Assembly (NCBI GenBank): GCA_013407085.1
Contig: JACCGJ010001943.1
Location: 1 to 64,000 of the forward strand
DNA: 64,000 nucleotides
Source of the DNA: Atriophallophorus winterbourni
Taxonomy: Eukaryota > Platyhelminthes > Trematoda > Plagiorchiida > Microphallidae
Direction: 5' to 3'
Below the pieces are notes generated by a model, which saw only the letters and a program-made list of their open reading frames with translations, did not search any database and was not told the DNA's origin. Made by a program: the position numbers and the translations under genes. Positions 31,661-42,954 of the stretch are shown piece by piece (position 1 is the stretch's first letter; the number at the start of each line of letters is the position of its first letter).

Positions 31661-31985
31661 CAAATGTATTTCCATTTCCACCGATGCTTGTTTTATTCAA
31701 CGATATTTTTCCCGCATACTTCTTCTGCTTTGTTCGCTGGTGCTGTATTATTGTGTGTTTGTGAATCAAGACGTTTAACGTCAAAATTGACGTGTCGCCG
31801 CATTTTTCAGCTTCGCCAATTATCATTGCCGATCATCGCGACGCACCGGAGTTCGGAATTGGAATATTTTTGTGTGTGAATAATTGCATTGGACATTGAA
31901 TTTTCACTCGCCATGAATTCGTTCCTTTGTCTGTTTTTACTGTAACATTTTTGTGTTATATTTTTGCACTTATCCAATACAAGAT
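31661..31985 (+). repeat. Gypsy LTR fragment, second family
   Basis: About 320 bp matching 35265-35585 (shared AAATGTATTTCCATTTC, GACGCACCGGAGTTC, TTTTTACTGTAACATTTTT). It is followed by integrase sequence at 32230, so gag, protease, RT and RNase H are deleted. The left edge is cut by the adjacent CR1. Confidence 0.75.
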
Positions 31986-32224
31986 AAGCAACCCAGTTCT
32001 GGACATCAGAGAACTGGTGAGTAATCAAGAAAACGACACGGAATTTTCCGAAATCGTCGCAAATAAGTCCCTCAAATTTGCCCTTTTGCCGCTGCTAGAT
32101 TGCGATGCTAATAACCACTGTGATATATCGACGGTAAGCCGAGACATTTCGTCCAGAAAATATATCGCCGAAAGATTTTCGATCACTTTCATGGCCTGTC
32201 GCATCCGAGCATTCGTTCAAGTGT

Positions 32225-32983
32225 AAAACACATAACAGATCGTTTCATCTGTCACAACATGCAACGCGATTTTCGTCAAGGACATAACGCTGTGTGACTT
32301 GCCAGACCAGCAAAATCCACCGACACACCCGTGCTTCTTTGAGTACATTTCCCTTTCCTGACGGTCGATTCAAGCATGTCTACCTGGACATCGTAGGCCC
32401 TTTGCCAGTTTCCCGAAAATATAGCTATATCCTGACCTGTATCGACAGATATACACGCTGGCCCATAACTGCTTATTTGCGAGATATCTCTACCGATACC
32501 ATCGCACGAACATTAGTCGATTCTTCGACCTCTATCTTTGGTGTGCTTGCTATCATTACTACTGACAGAGGATAGCAATTCACGAGTGTTTTGTTCCGCA
32601 AACTAAGCTGCTTATTAGGATGTGATCATCTGCGTACCACCGCATACCATCTGCAGCTAATGGACTAGTTGAACGTTTACATCGTCAATTGAAGGCTGGT
32701 CTCACCGGTTGTTCAGGAACAGAATGGTCTGAATGCCCCACTATGGTACATCTCGGTATTTGAAACACGGTCAAAGAAGAAATTGGTTGTTGTCCCTCCG
32801 ATTTGGTATTTGGCACCACACTGAGACTGCCTGGTGAGATGGTGCTTGACATACGCACTACTGGCGAAGTTGAGCAAACATCCTACTGCTCGACACTCAG
32901 GTAATACGTTCAGTCAATCAAGTTCCCACGCACATGTGTTGCCGACTGTCCATCATTGATCCACAATGACCTTAATACTTGCC
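32225..32983 (+). pseudogene. Gypsy integrase fragment
   Basis: The zinc-binding end CQTSKIHRHTRASL is followed by the core: HVYLDIVGPLPVSRKYSYIL, CIDRYTRWPITAYLRD, LAIITTDRG to a stop at 32575. Beyond it, in other frames, are NGLVERLHRQLKAG and SDLVFGTTLRLPGE. Many stops. The family is close to, but not the same as, the 25.5-30.7 kb element. Near 32983 it runs directly into Gag sequence of the next element. Confidence 0.8.
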
Positions 32984-35157
32984 CCAACGTTTTGAATTTA
33001 GTTCTAAAAATATAATGGATGACTTCGAGATGTTTTCACATTCTACGCACATCGGAAATATGGCGATGATGCGCAGCTTTGCATTGAACCCTACACCCAT
33101 TGCACATTGCCGGCGGGAAACTCCCGGCTGACAGCCAACGACGACTACTGTCGTCGGCCCGAAGAGATTAGGTCGTCTTTTCAACATCAAGGATTAGTCC
33201 ACAGTTCTACGTGACGGACCGAAAACCAGTAGGGACGTTCGCACATGGGCTTAAGCGTGCAGTGATTGTCAACGCACGAAAATCCACCGACAGACCAAAA
33301 GCACATTAGGAGCATTTGTCGAACCGGATAGGCGTTTCTCCCACATCCACGTGAACCTCACTGTCCTGTTAGCACCTTCACGTGGTTATACATATATTCT
33401 CACCTGCATATACCGTTTCATCTAGTGGGCCGAAGCCGTTTCGCTACCAAACCGCTGTTCCGAGACAGTTGAACACGCCTTCTTCGAATGATGGGTAGCA
33501 CAGTTCGCTTGTCCGAGTTACGTTACATCCATACGTTACATCCGTTACTGAGGTTCCCATTTTGATGGCGCCTTCAGTAAATTGCCGGCTACCCTGGATT
33601 GCCAACATCACCGAACTACTGCCTATCACCGTGCTGCGAATGGTATGGTGGGAAGGTTGCCCTGGCAACTCAAAGCCGCATGAATAGCACACGAAGGTAC
33701 TAACTGGACCGGAGTCCTACCTATTGTCCGCCCAGGTCTAAGGTCAACCTTTAAAACTCCTTGCAAGCCACTGCCGCTGAGCTAACATTCGGTCGTACCA
33801 TCGCATTACCTGGTGAGTATGTCTCCCGGCTAGGCAATCACCATTTGCCTATAAAAATTACGTGGCGCGCTTGCGACATATGAGTCGTTTCCACCCACCA
33901 CCCCCACATGCCGAAGGAGTTGGCGCATTGTCAGTATGTCTTCCTCCGAAACGACATGGTGAAGCAACCTCTACACCCTCCTTATGCTGGACCATTTGAG
34001 ATAATTCATCGGTCCCAAAAAACAGGTGTGATTGACCGCGACGGTCGACACGACACAATCTGGATTGACAGAGTCAAATTGGCGTTCATGACAATACAGT
34101 TGACCCAGCTAATCTGCAAGACCGAGACCCAACCCCAGCACCACCGGTGATAACCCATACTATAACCTCTACTATCTCAACCCCGACCACGTCAATAGCT
34201 AGGCGAGCGAAATGGCAGATTGTGAGGTTTGCCGACTATGTAGTACATATTTAACGTGTTATTATCACTTGTTATATGCAAGTGCAATTTTTACGCAGCT
34301 AATCACAATTAGTCGGTCTTGGCCTTATACCCATGCACCAGAGAGTTTTTCTTCTTACTTCTCAGGTACACGCGCACCTTCTACTATTGAAACCGTGACA
34401 CCTCACCCACAGATCACCGACGCTTGTCGCCATCCTACCCGGTAGCTCCAACAATGTGCACACAGCGTCTAGCACGAAACATATCAGACAAGTTCCTTAC
34501 CAGCCAGACTACACGCCACCCAGCTTTCTCCAGGCTAGACCGTTTGCCATCAACCCTTGGGAAGCCTAAAAATCCTCAGCATGCACTATGTTTTCGAAGA
34601 ATGTTGTTATTTGTTTTCAAGCCTCTGGATGTGCCTACGGATGTGCCTGCATCTGCTCCTACTGAGTTCATACTAAGACCATGCCAGACTGGCGACTCCC
34701 GCTAGCAGCAAGTTCACCCCATGTGAGGTGGCTCCAGCAGCACGTTCACTCCATGTGAGACGTGACTGGGCTTAGTACTGATCCGTTTTCCGTGTACCCT
34801 ACACTGGTCACCCCTGACAATCGACTATGCAGATCAAGTGCCTTGGATGAATTTGGAGTAAGTGGTTGCTCAGAGACTATTTTCCATCCTGGAACGACCT
34901 GACACCGCTTTGCCCGTTCAAATGTCAATTCCTGATCAGAAGTCTCCTCTGACCAGATTTCTTGGAAGGGGGCTGTGTATCAATATTGTTTTACTGTACC
35001 TAACAATTGACCTTGGTATACACTTCCCGTTGATTCGTGTTCCGTGATGGCTTCCGCTGTACCTTCGTGCACGTTTTGGCTACCGCGATAGACCTTCATT
35101 CTCCTGTGTTTTTTCTCCTAGATTCTTGTGGAAAGCATTGTAGTACTCAGTATACTA
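32984..35157 (+). mobile_element. decayed relative of the Gag-integrase deletion derivative
   Basis: Plus-strand order: a short Gag piece (EFSSKNIMDDFEMFS), the Cys-His-Cys-Cys region (YGDDAQLCIEP), GPK-type linker, then directly integrase KIHRQTKSTLGAFVEPDRRF, the core (GYTYILTC, ANGMVGRL) and the C-terminus (LAHCQYVFLRNDMVKQPLH, GPFEIIH). Protease, RT and RNase H are missing at the same junction as in 20067-23244. The 3' end carries a PPT-like GGAAGGGGGCTG and a diverged LTR (34975-35157). Many stops and frameshifts; the 5' LTR is not found. Confidence 0.8.
34975..35157 (+). repeat. diverged 3' LTR
   Basis: About 183 bp beginning TGTATCAA and ending GTATACTACA. It shares blocks such as ATTGACCTTG, CGTTTTGGCTACCGC, TTTTCTCC and ATTCTTG with the 182-bp LTR of the 20-23 kb element, in the same order. 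Confidence 0.75.
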
Positions 35158-35233
35158 CACATGCAAAACAGGTTAAGTATATAACATAAACGATGTATCG
35201 AGCATTCATCGGTCGACTCACGCTCTAGGAGTT

Positions 35234-35585
35234 CTGTAGGAATTAGTAATTTTACTTTATTTCCAAATGTATTTCCATTTCTATCGATGCTTGTTTTAAT
35301 TGATATTTATTACACAATTTACGTTTTCTGCACACGTTCTCGTTCTGCTTTTTTCGCTGGTGGTTTATTGTTAATCTTTGTGAATCACGACGGTTAACTG
35401 CAAAATTTTTCAGGTTTGAGAATTACCGTTGCCGATCAGCGTGACGCACCGGAGTTCCTATTTGAAATATTTTTGTGTGTGGAAAATTGCATTGGACAAT
35501 AAATTTTCACTCTCCATGTGTTTGTTTCTTTGTTCGTTTTTACTGTAACATTTTTCGGTTATATTTTTGCACTTGTCCACATCAA
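35234..35585 (+). repeat. Gypsy LTR, second family (5' LTR of the 35-38 kb copy)
   Basis: Matches 31661-31985 over its last 320 bp. The first 30 bases (TGTAGGAATTAGTAATTTTA) resemble the start of the partial LTR at 38095, supporting this left edge. It is joined straight to RT at about 35586, so gag and protease are missing. Confidence 0.65.
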
Positions 35586-37950
35586 GCCGAGTTTAAGCAT
35601 ATGCTAGAGCTTGGAATCATTCGCCATTCCTCAAGCTCCTGGTCGTCCCCACTACATATGGTTACCAAGAAGACCTAAGATGAATGGAGGCCATGTGTTG
35701 ACTACCGCTCTCTCAACAACCGAACGGTGCCAGAAAGATACCGTGTACCACATATCCACAATTTTTCTTTGAATCTTTCCGCCACAACTATTCTTACTAA
35801 GCTTGATCATGTCCGCGCTTACTACCACATCCCGGAGCCGAGGAAGACATAGCTAATTCGGCATTCAAAACTCCATTCGGCTAATACGAATTTACTCGAA
35901 TGTCCTTTGGTCTGAGAAATGCTGGAGAGACTTTCCAGCGTTTCATCGACGAAGTCCTGCGAGGCTTGCCGTTATCCTACGCATACGTAGACGACGTCTT
36001 AATTGCCAACAACTCTCCATAGGAGTACGCCAAACACATTCGTCTTGATTTGGAGCGTTTCTAAAAATTACAAGATCAAGAGCAACCTTACTAAATGCAT
36101 TTTTGGTACGGACACTCCGGATATTTTCGGTCGTCGCCACACTCGCTTTTGTTTTACACATCGTCCTGAAAAATTTCAAGCGATTTCCGAATTTCCTATC
36201 CCAACAACGGTAACTCATTTTTGCCGTTTTATCGGTATGATCCATTTTTACCGCCGTTTCATCCTGAACTGTGCAAACATCATTGCACCTTTGACTGATT
36301 TCCTCAAATCTCAAGCAAAATCACTTCAACATTCCCCAAAGGCACTTGAAGCTTTTACCGCGTCCAAAAGGCTATCTGCAGTGCCACCGAACTGTTTTTC
36401 ATTGATACAGACCCGACCATTTCTATATCATTGACTACGGATGCCTTCATGTCGACAGTGGGAGCTGTTTTACAACACCACTATAAGAATACAGTCGGTC
36501 CATTTACATTTGTTTCGCAGAAGCTTAATCCGGCACAAACCCGCCACTGCACATTTTGCCGGGGAGTACTTGCGATATATTTAGCTATAGGGCATTTTCA
36601 TCACCTATTGGAAGGTCGTGAATTTATCATTTTTACGGAGCATAGACCTATAACGTTTGCTCTGCATTCTAAACTTGACAATTGGATTACATTTCTAAAT
36701 TCTTTACTGATATTGGTTACATCAAAGTAGAGACGAACTTGGCTGTCGATGCTTTATCAAGATCTGACATTTCTGTTTTGTCTGCAGGCACAAGACTTGA
36801 TCTCTCCCTTTTGAATAACCATTAAAGTGAGATTGATACAATTGAACTCGCTAAGTGTCTATCCTTGAATTTGCAGCAAATCAAGTCGCCCAACGCCGAT
36901 GCATTGTTGACATGCGATATTTTGACATGGAAAACTAGATCACTAGTTCCTTCTTCTCTACGACGTGCCATTTTCGATTAATCTTATTCGATGTCTCATA
37001 TTGGAAAGCGCGCCAACGTGAGGCTCATCTAAGGTCGTTTTGTTTGTCCGTCCATGAATAAGGATATACGAACATGGGTCCAGTATTGCATCCTTTGTAA
37101 AAAGAACAAAATATATATTAAGATACTATCACAACTTACATCCCATTTAGGCTTTCAAACAGTCGATTCTCTCATATGCTTCTTCACCTCGTCGGTCCTA
37201 TGCCATCATCGAACGAATATTTAATTATCCTAACAGCAATCGATCGCTTTACTTGATGTCCGATTGCTGTTCCGATCGAAGACACATGTTTCGAGACTGT
37301 TTCACGCGCTTTCGTCGAACACTGGATTGTCAATTTTGGCACGCCATCTATCATTACAACAGACCGTGGCGCTCAGTTTTATTCTACATTGTTCCGAAAT
37401 TTGACTCGACAACTTGCCTGTCAGCATATCCGAACCACCGCCTACGATCGCAACTCGAATGGATTGGTTGAACTCTTCCACCAACAGCTAAGAGACTCTT
37501 TAGCTTGTCAGCCCGATTCTAACTGATGGACTGAGAGTTTACCGCTTGTTCTTCTAAGTATTCGTTCTACTATCAAAGAAAACATACAATGTCTAGCTGC
37601 TGAGTTAGTTTTTGGAACAACGTTGTGTCTTCTTGATGAACTCGTTGTGCCTAGCCAGTCATCACTTTCTATGTCAGATTACATTACTCGCTTGCGATCC
37701 TTCATGTCAAGTTGGATTTTACGCCTCCACCAACAGAAATCATCTGATCTCGATACATTTGATTTTGTTTTTGTGCGACGTGACTTTGTTTGTAAACCAC
37801 TTTAACCATCTTATCATGTACCACACAGAGTTTTTGAGCGTAAACCCAAGTACTTCGTTTTGGATATGAATGGTCGACGTGACAGGGTTTCTATTGATAG
37901 TCTAAAATCAGCTGTTGTTGAGCTTGAGCCGCCAAATCCATCAATCGTTA
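35586..37950 (+). pseudogene. Gypsy pol (RT, RNase H, integrase), heavily decayed
   Basis: [22 protein letters not shown], then VDYRSLNNRTVPERYRVPHI and, near 35983, AYVDDVLIANN, the catalytic box. RNase H: 36431-36690, LTTDAFMSTVGAVLQHHYKN and FHHLLEGREFIIFTEHRPIT. Integrase: scattered blocks between 37150 and 37900 in several frames, including AYDRNSNGLVELF-like sequence and a TFDFVFVRRDFVCKPL C-terminal block (37760-37805). Order is normal, but stops and frameshifts are frequent. Probably the body belonging to the LTR family at 31.7 and 35.2 kb. Confidence 0.82.
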
Positions 37951-38084
37951 TTATCACTCAATCACAACCGCCGTGTAGTCCTCATGAGCTTGCCTCCTTT
38001 TGTTAATCCCAATACTGCATTGCCTTCCAGCTTCCTTCAAACTCGAATGTTATGTTGTCTTTCAAGTCTAACTAACGCACTGGT

Positions 38085-38150
38085 GGAGGAGTATTGTAGT
38101 AAACTACTTTCACTTTATAAATTCGTAATTTGTATATAAACGTTTAAGCC
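38085..38150 (+). repeat. PPT and truncated 3' LTR start
   Basis: GGTGGAGGAGTATTGTAGT is a purine-rich tract followed by an LTR-like start (TGTAGTAAACTACTTTCAC). Similarity to the 35234 LTR is lost after about 60 bp, so the LTR is truncated. Confidence 0.5.
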
Positions 38151-38530
38151 TTGGATGGTTATTAGTTTTTTGGCCTTGTATGCTTCATTCAAATTATTGC
38201 TCGTAAAATAGACATTTTGGCGGTTGATATAATTTCGAGTCCTTGTAAAGGACCAAAATAAGTCTGCACTACAGAAAATACAACAAAAATTTAATGAAGC
38301 TACTAACAGACCAAAAGAGCAAGTGTTTCTCAAAATATCCATTTAAGTCCAACGATAAAATGACAGTCCACACAGGAAAATTCAAGAGATGGAATACGAA
38401 GTGCAGAATTCGCTAAAATGTTGGAGGATCCGTTAATCGAAATTCCCGCACTAGGCCACGCACACAAATTTCGCAACCACGGAAGAGGACAAAGTCCGAC
38501 GTTTCGAGGTTATATTAATCGTCATTAAGT
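38151..38530. other. AT-rich non-coding
   Basis: No recognised gene or repeat. Confidence 0.4.
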
Positions 38531-38750
38531 GTATTTTCAGTTTAGTTCAGTTCAGTTAGCACAAAACTGTTAATGTGTGATAAGCAAATCCAGATTCCAG
38601 AATTTCTGTCGGTGGATAAATTTAAAGTAACCCCCAGCTCTGCCAAAGGTGGTTCATTGTTCTTTGTTATCCTCGTCGTATGCGATGATACGTCAGGTGT
38701 TTTCCATGCCGTCCTTCGGTCCCAGTATATGTAGCTGCGACTGGAAAAAA
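38531..38750 (-). repeat. CR1 3'UTR copy with AACTGA-type terminal repeat
   Basis: About 215 bp shared with 43115-43325. Common landmarks: GTTCAGTTCAGTT at the left, GTCGGTGGA, GGTTCATTGTTCTTTG, GTATGCGATG, TTCAGGTGTTTTCCA and CGTCCTTCGGTCCCA. The left edge also matches the 3' end of the CR1 at 30841. Hence it is a minus-strand 3'UTR fragment of that CR1 group. Confidence 0.7.
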
Positions 38751-40345
38751 CGGTAAGGTTTTCTCTTTACCAAGCTAGTGAGAGGTTAGCTATGGAAAAT
38801 TTGTGCTCACATTTGAAACATTACATTTAAAACGAGCCATTATAAAATTGTATTTTTGTGTTTTTTCAGATCGTGGTAAAAACCGTATAAATTTAAATTA
38901 AAGAACATTTTTATGCCAATTCACTCGACAAGCGACCTACATATTCATGGAAAGAATTCAGGGAAAAGCTCATGCCAAACCCGTTTTGAATGCACCTACT
39001 GATATGCAAGCGATTATTTCCTCAGGCAGTTTGTTCCAGAAGCTTACTACTCTTTTACTTAAGAAGGGCTGCCTAAGATTGAGACGGTTTTAATTTTTGC
39101 GAACTTTGCCCTCTAGTTAAAGTGTTGATCGCTCGAGAAAATAGGTTTTGACAACCCTTTTAACTAAGCTTTTCAGGACTTTTAAGGTTTTTATTAGGTC
39201 ACTCCGTAGGCGCCGACGCTAACGTGAAAAGAGAGTTACATAAATTAAATTTTCCTCGTAGGGTTTTCCAGACATACCTTCAACCATGTTGGTAGCCAGA
39301 CGTTGGACCCCCTCTAGTAGTAATATGTCTTTTTGTGATGAAGGGATCCAGGCTTGCACGAAATTTATTAAATGCAGCCTGGCAATCGCCGTATATGACG
39401 GGATAAACACTTCTTGCGTTCCACATGTCAGAACGGATTTAGGCGTAAAGAGTTCTACTCTGGTTCGTTTCACAGCTGAGGCACGTTGTGCAGTCCATTT
39501 GAAGTTCGCTGTTACGACTATACTTAAATCCTACCGCTATTTGCAATTACTGTAATTTTGTCGACTGCTGCAGATGACATTTACTATAGTTCAGAAAAAG
39601 ATCATAATCCTATGACCATTTGAAGACCTTTTCAATATATCTGGATAAATCACCGTGATCACTGGATCCGGTGAATTTTACATCATGAGCAAGAATGTAG
39701 CAGGGACATGACAACTGCGATGCCAGATCATCGATGAAGATAAGAAGAGTATTAGGCCTGGTACTGAACCTTGTGGGACCCAACTGATCGCTTTTGCGAA
39801 TTCAGAGGTAGTATCGTCTACACGGACCTGGAAGAATCTGGTTATCCAGTCTTAAAGCTTGCTAGATGCGTCTTTGGCCGCAAGCTTCATCCCTAGATCC
39901 TGTGACTCATCTAGTCAAAGGCCGTACTGAAGTATAAGTAAAAGAAATCTGCACGTCCGACTTCCTGCAGTGTCTTTGAAACTACATGTAAAAAGCATAG
40001 AAGATTCGAGAGGCACGAACATCTTTTACGAAAGCCATGTTGAACCTTGCTCAATGATGAATTGTGAATGAGGTGGCTGTACAACCAACCACTGATAAGT
40101 CTCTCCAAAGCTTTAAATAAAATAATGATCAAGCTTACCGGTCGAAAATTCTTAACTATATTTGCGCAACCTCCATTTAAAATGGTTACAACAAAGGGTT
40201 TCTTAATGTAATCTGGTAGGATACCCTCACAGAGCGGTTCGTTGTATAACTTACAGATAAGCTCTGCTATTACCATAGATATTTCCTTTACAATTTTTGG
40301 ATGCAGATCATCAGGTCCGGTGGATTTATTCTGACCACTGCGCAT
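38751..40345 (-). pseudogene. CR1 ORF2 fragment, decayed
   Basis: RT fingers at 40345-39911 (DDLHPKIVKEISMVIAELIC, NFRPVSLIIILFKALERLI, VQHGFRKRCSCLSNLLCFL, FYLYFSTAFD). The palm catalytic region at 39700-39800 is readable only in fragments, and the thumb is at 39473-39219 (RLHLINFVQAWIPSSQKD). The 3' end at about 38760-38790 keeps the conserved GTGAGAGGTTAGCT block. Multiple frameshifts. Same general subfamily as the 14.9-18.5 kb element by RT sequence. Confidence 0.78.
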
Positions 40346-40349
40346 AACC

Positions 40350-40997
40350 TCTCGCTAGACACGGAGATTGATATGCGGATTGGCAGATAAGCTGTCATTT
40401 TGTCCCGTTTGAACATTCGAGATTGGGGTAACAGTAAGTTGACTATAAAGAAAAAGATGATGGTATACAGCGTGTGCGTGCTAAATGCTTTACGGTACGG
40501 CAGTGAAGCCTGGACCACACACGCAAGACACGACCAGAAGCTGAATGATTTCAATCTAGGAAGCATCCGTCGTATCATGAACATATCGTGAATGAACAAA
40601 TTGTCAAATGATGATGTGATTTTAAAAGCTGGTGTAAAGAACATGTTCACCCTACAACCACAGCGCCACCTGAGATGGCTTGGTTACATCTACAGAATGA
40701 TAAATGGTCGTAATCAGAAATATCTACTCTATGGTGAGTTGCAATGAGGAAGTCGATCATTGTGCAGACCGCACTTGCGATGCGAAGACGTTTGCAAAAG
40801 AGATATGAAGCTCTTGGCATTGATGCCGCGAGTTGGGAAGAACCTAATCTCTGCCGCTCAAATTGGGGGAATTGCGTAAAACGTCGTCTACAGGCTGGGG
40901 CGTACCAGATACAGCTCTTGGCTGCTAAACGCAGATCACGCCCCTTGCTGAGACTGCCATTGAACACAGTTTCGGGAAATATCTTGAAGCGTAAATA
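40350..40997 (+). pseudogene. RTE-type non-LTR ORF C-terminal fragment
   Basis: Plus-strand sequence encodes the region downstream of RT in RTE-type elements: LTIKKKMMVYSVCVLNALRY, GSEAWTTHARHDQKLNDFN, LGSIRRIMNIS, then in other frames LRWLGYIYRM and the CKRDMKALG-like block. It is homologous to 48188-49100, with stops. It directly abuts an inverted RT fragment of the same type (41000-41330). Confidence 0.8.
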
Positions 40998-40999
40998 AC

Positions 41000-41330
41000 C
41001 ATTGCTATATCTTATCCCGCGGACAACAGCCTGGAAGACGTGCTGTACCGTCTTCGGAAAGTTTACTGGTAAGGGATTTTGGCTGTCTATTCCACCGGTA
41101 GCTGGGGCTCCTTCTCTACATAATTCCATAATGGCAGCAATTACAAACTTGAACAGAAACGGAAAAATCAGACATCCTTGTCGGACGCCACTTGTGGTGG
41201 GGAGTTTTGCTGAAGGCCTCTGCACAACAAGGTCTGAAAGAAGACATTTCAAACGATTGAATCGATTGCACTTTTGAAGTCTAAAAAGATTGCTATTGGC
41301 GGCTATCGATAAGTGTGCCGTGGTTCTAAG
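41000..41330 (-). pseudogene. RTE-type RT fragment, inverted relative to its neighbour
   Basis: On the minus strand LPTTSGVRQGCLIFPFLFKF and VIAAIMEL form the RT motif preceding the catalytic box in RTE-type elements, followed by NFPKTVQHVFQ. It is oriented tail-to-tail with the C-terminal fragment at 40350-40997. Confidence 0.75.
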
Positions 41331-41344
41331 ATCTGTGGAAGGGT

Positions 41345-41388
41345 AAAATGTGGAGACGATGGCAAACAGCTCGAAACCGGTTGTGGTG
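41345..41388 (+). ncRNA. degenerate hammerhead-like motif (ACCGGT class)
   Basis: GGCAAACAGC, then TCGAAACCGGTTGTGGTG, aligns with the second half of the motifs at 46771 and 57940. The CTGATGA half is decayed (GACGATG). Presumably inactive. Confidence 0.4.
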
Positions 41389-41399
41389 TGTAAGGGATG

Positions 41400-42300
41400 A
41401 TGATGTTAACACCAGTATAAATTGACCTTCAAGTTATTTATTTATTGCCTTGCTTGCCTATTTTAAATGGATGCTTATGAAAATCGTTTTGCCGGTGAAG
41501 ACGTAATTTTAACACATATCACATCCATCTTCATTTGATGCGTGGATACGAATATTGCAGATCTGCTAGGAATATTTATGTTTATACATGATTCCGAAAA
41601 AGATTCTGGAAGTGTCGCCCCATTGCTCACAGGTTACTTACCATTTGATTCATGTTATCGCTTCCATAAAAATAATTTTTCACATTCACTTGAAAGAAAA
41701 CCCAAGCCGTAAATTTCCTTTTAAATTATATCAATGATTCTAACAGTGTTGTTAGAAAATTCTTAGTAAAGCGAGAAATGACTGTTCTGTTCAAGATATG
41801 TTTTTATTGAATTGCCTCCGAAATTATAGTTCGTTTCTAAAATAAGAGAGTATAAGTTAAAACCTACATTTTTAGAGATTCCACAAGGTTTCATGAGGGT
41901 GAGACTAAAACTACTAAAAATATTTTAACTTACTTGTATCCCTCTTGCGGCTTTTCAAAAATGTTGAATTTACTTACGATTTAGAATAAGCAAGAAACTG
42001 AATCTATTGAGATAAGAGTTTGATAGTTCGTAAGAACTAGAATCTGATCAATAACGGTATGACAAGAAATGTATTCCACTGAGTATCTGTTTTTCATTAT
42101 TAGTAGTTTAACTCCTCTGTATGGATCATTTTCTTTGACACTCATATTTCGTGAATGTCAGCTCGCCGCTGGATTTCTTTTCGATGATCGTATGAAATAT
42201 TGGGTACCGGAAACTCGAGTGAATTCTGCCAGAAAGTGGTTCCATTCCTCGAGACTTTCAAACAACCGGTTACCAATAGTTTCCTAAAAAGGCTCAGTGA
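41400..42300. other. AT-rich non-coding
   Basis: No gene, RNA or repeat recognised. Confidence 0.5.
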
Positions 42301-42309
42301 TATTGTTAG

Positions 42310-42645
42310 AGCTCATAATTACCAAAGTGATCTCTGATACGTGCGGGGCGATTTATTAGACTTAGAAGAATAACCTTAGCCAATCCAATTTGTTTCGCTT
42401 GGAACTATTTGCCTGAAGAAATCACACGATCCGAATCTGTTGAGGTTTTCGCTTCCAAACTCGATGAGTTTATGACGAACCATGCGGTATGCGAATGTCC
42501 CTATTGATTTTTGAGATATTTTATATTTTTTTTATATATTTTTATATGTTCCATATACCTTGTCATCCTATGGTTATTGTTAAGCTTAATGCTTTTTCTA
42601 CCATACAATTTTCTGAGTTCTGAGTTCTGAGTTCAATAACGGTTA
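42310..42645 (+). pseudogene. CR1 3' end fragment with GAGTTCT terminal repeats
   Basis: Encodes a C-terminus readable as WNYLPEEITRSESVEVFASK and LDEFMTNHAVCECPY before a stop, matching that at 62043-62160 (DDYLANDAVCACPY). It is followed by an AT-rich UTR and ends in GAGTTCTGAGTTCTGAGTTC. Plus-strand, 5'-truncated. Confidence 0.78.
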
Positions 42646-42765
42646 TCGAGAAGCGACCAATCAGATGTCAAATGAAGGTATTTTCCATTTTAACTACTGA
42701 CAAAAGACAAGTAGGCATATACAATTTCACAACGTTACGACCTTGAAAGTTTGTAACAATATCTT

Positions 42766-42811
42766 ATACCACCAGAAAAGTGCTAACGGTACGAAACTGG
42801 TCAAGTGGTAT
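42766..42811 (+). ncRNA. hammerhead-like fold, diverged core
   Basis: Stem I ATACCAC / GTGGTAT is perfect over 7 bp. The core position reads CAGAAAA instead of CTGANGA. Stem II GTGC / GTAC is followed by GAAA and CTGGTC. It aligns with 57940-57981 and lies about 190 bp before the same downstream repeat (42955). Core substitutions should abolish cleavage. Confidence 0.45.
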
Positions 42812-42861
42812 ACGTGTTTGTACAACTGAAATGCATTCAACTGCGCATAAAATAAGGATAA

Positions 42862-42935
42862 TTAGAATAAGAAATTGGGTTTATTACTATACACGAATTT
42901 TCAGCAGGGAAAATAATTTCACCAAAAATTAAACA
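42862..42935 (-). mobile_element. very short non-LTR 3' tail insertion
   Basis: AGAATAAG, GGTTTATTACTATACACG, AATTTTCAGCA and AATTTCACCAAAAATTAAA reproduce the 3' end seen at 56945-57040 and 27719. It appears inserted in the hammerhead-bearing repeat, because the spacing between the flanking landmarks matches 57.94-58.06 kb once it is removed. Confidence 0.55.
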
Positions 42936-42954
42936 AGTTTTGTTTTGGCACATG

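Noticed and set aside
40350..41330. L1-style twin-priming inversion
   Set aside because: The inverted part is on the wrong side of the 3' part for that mechanism.
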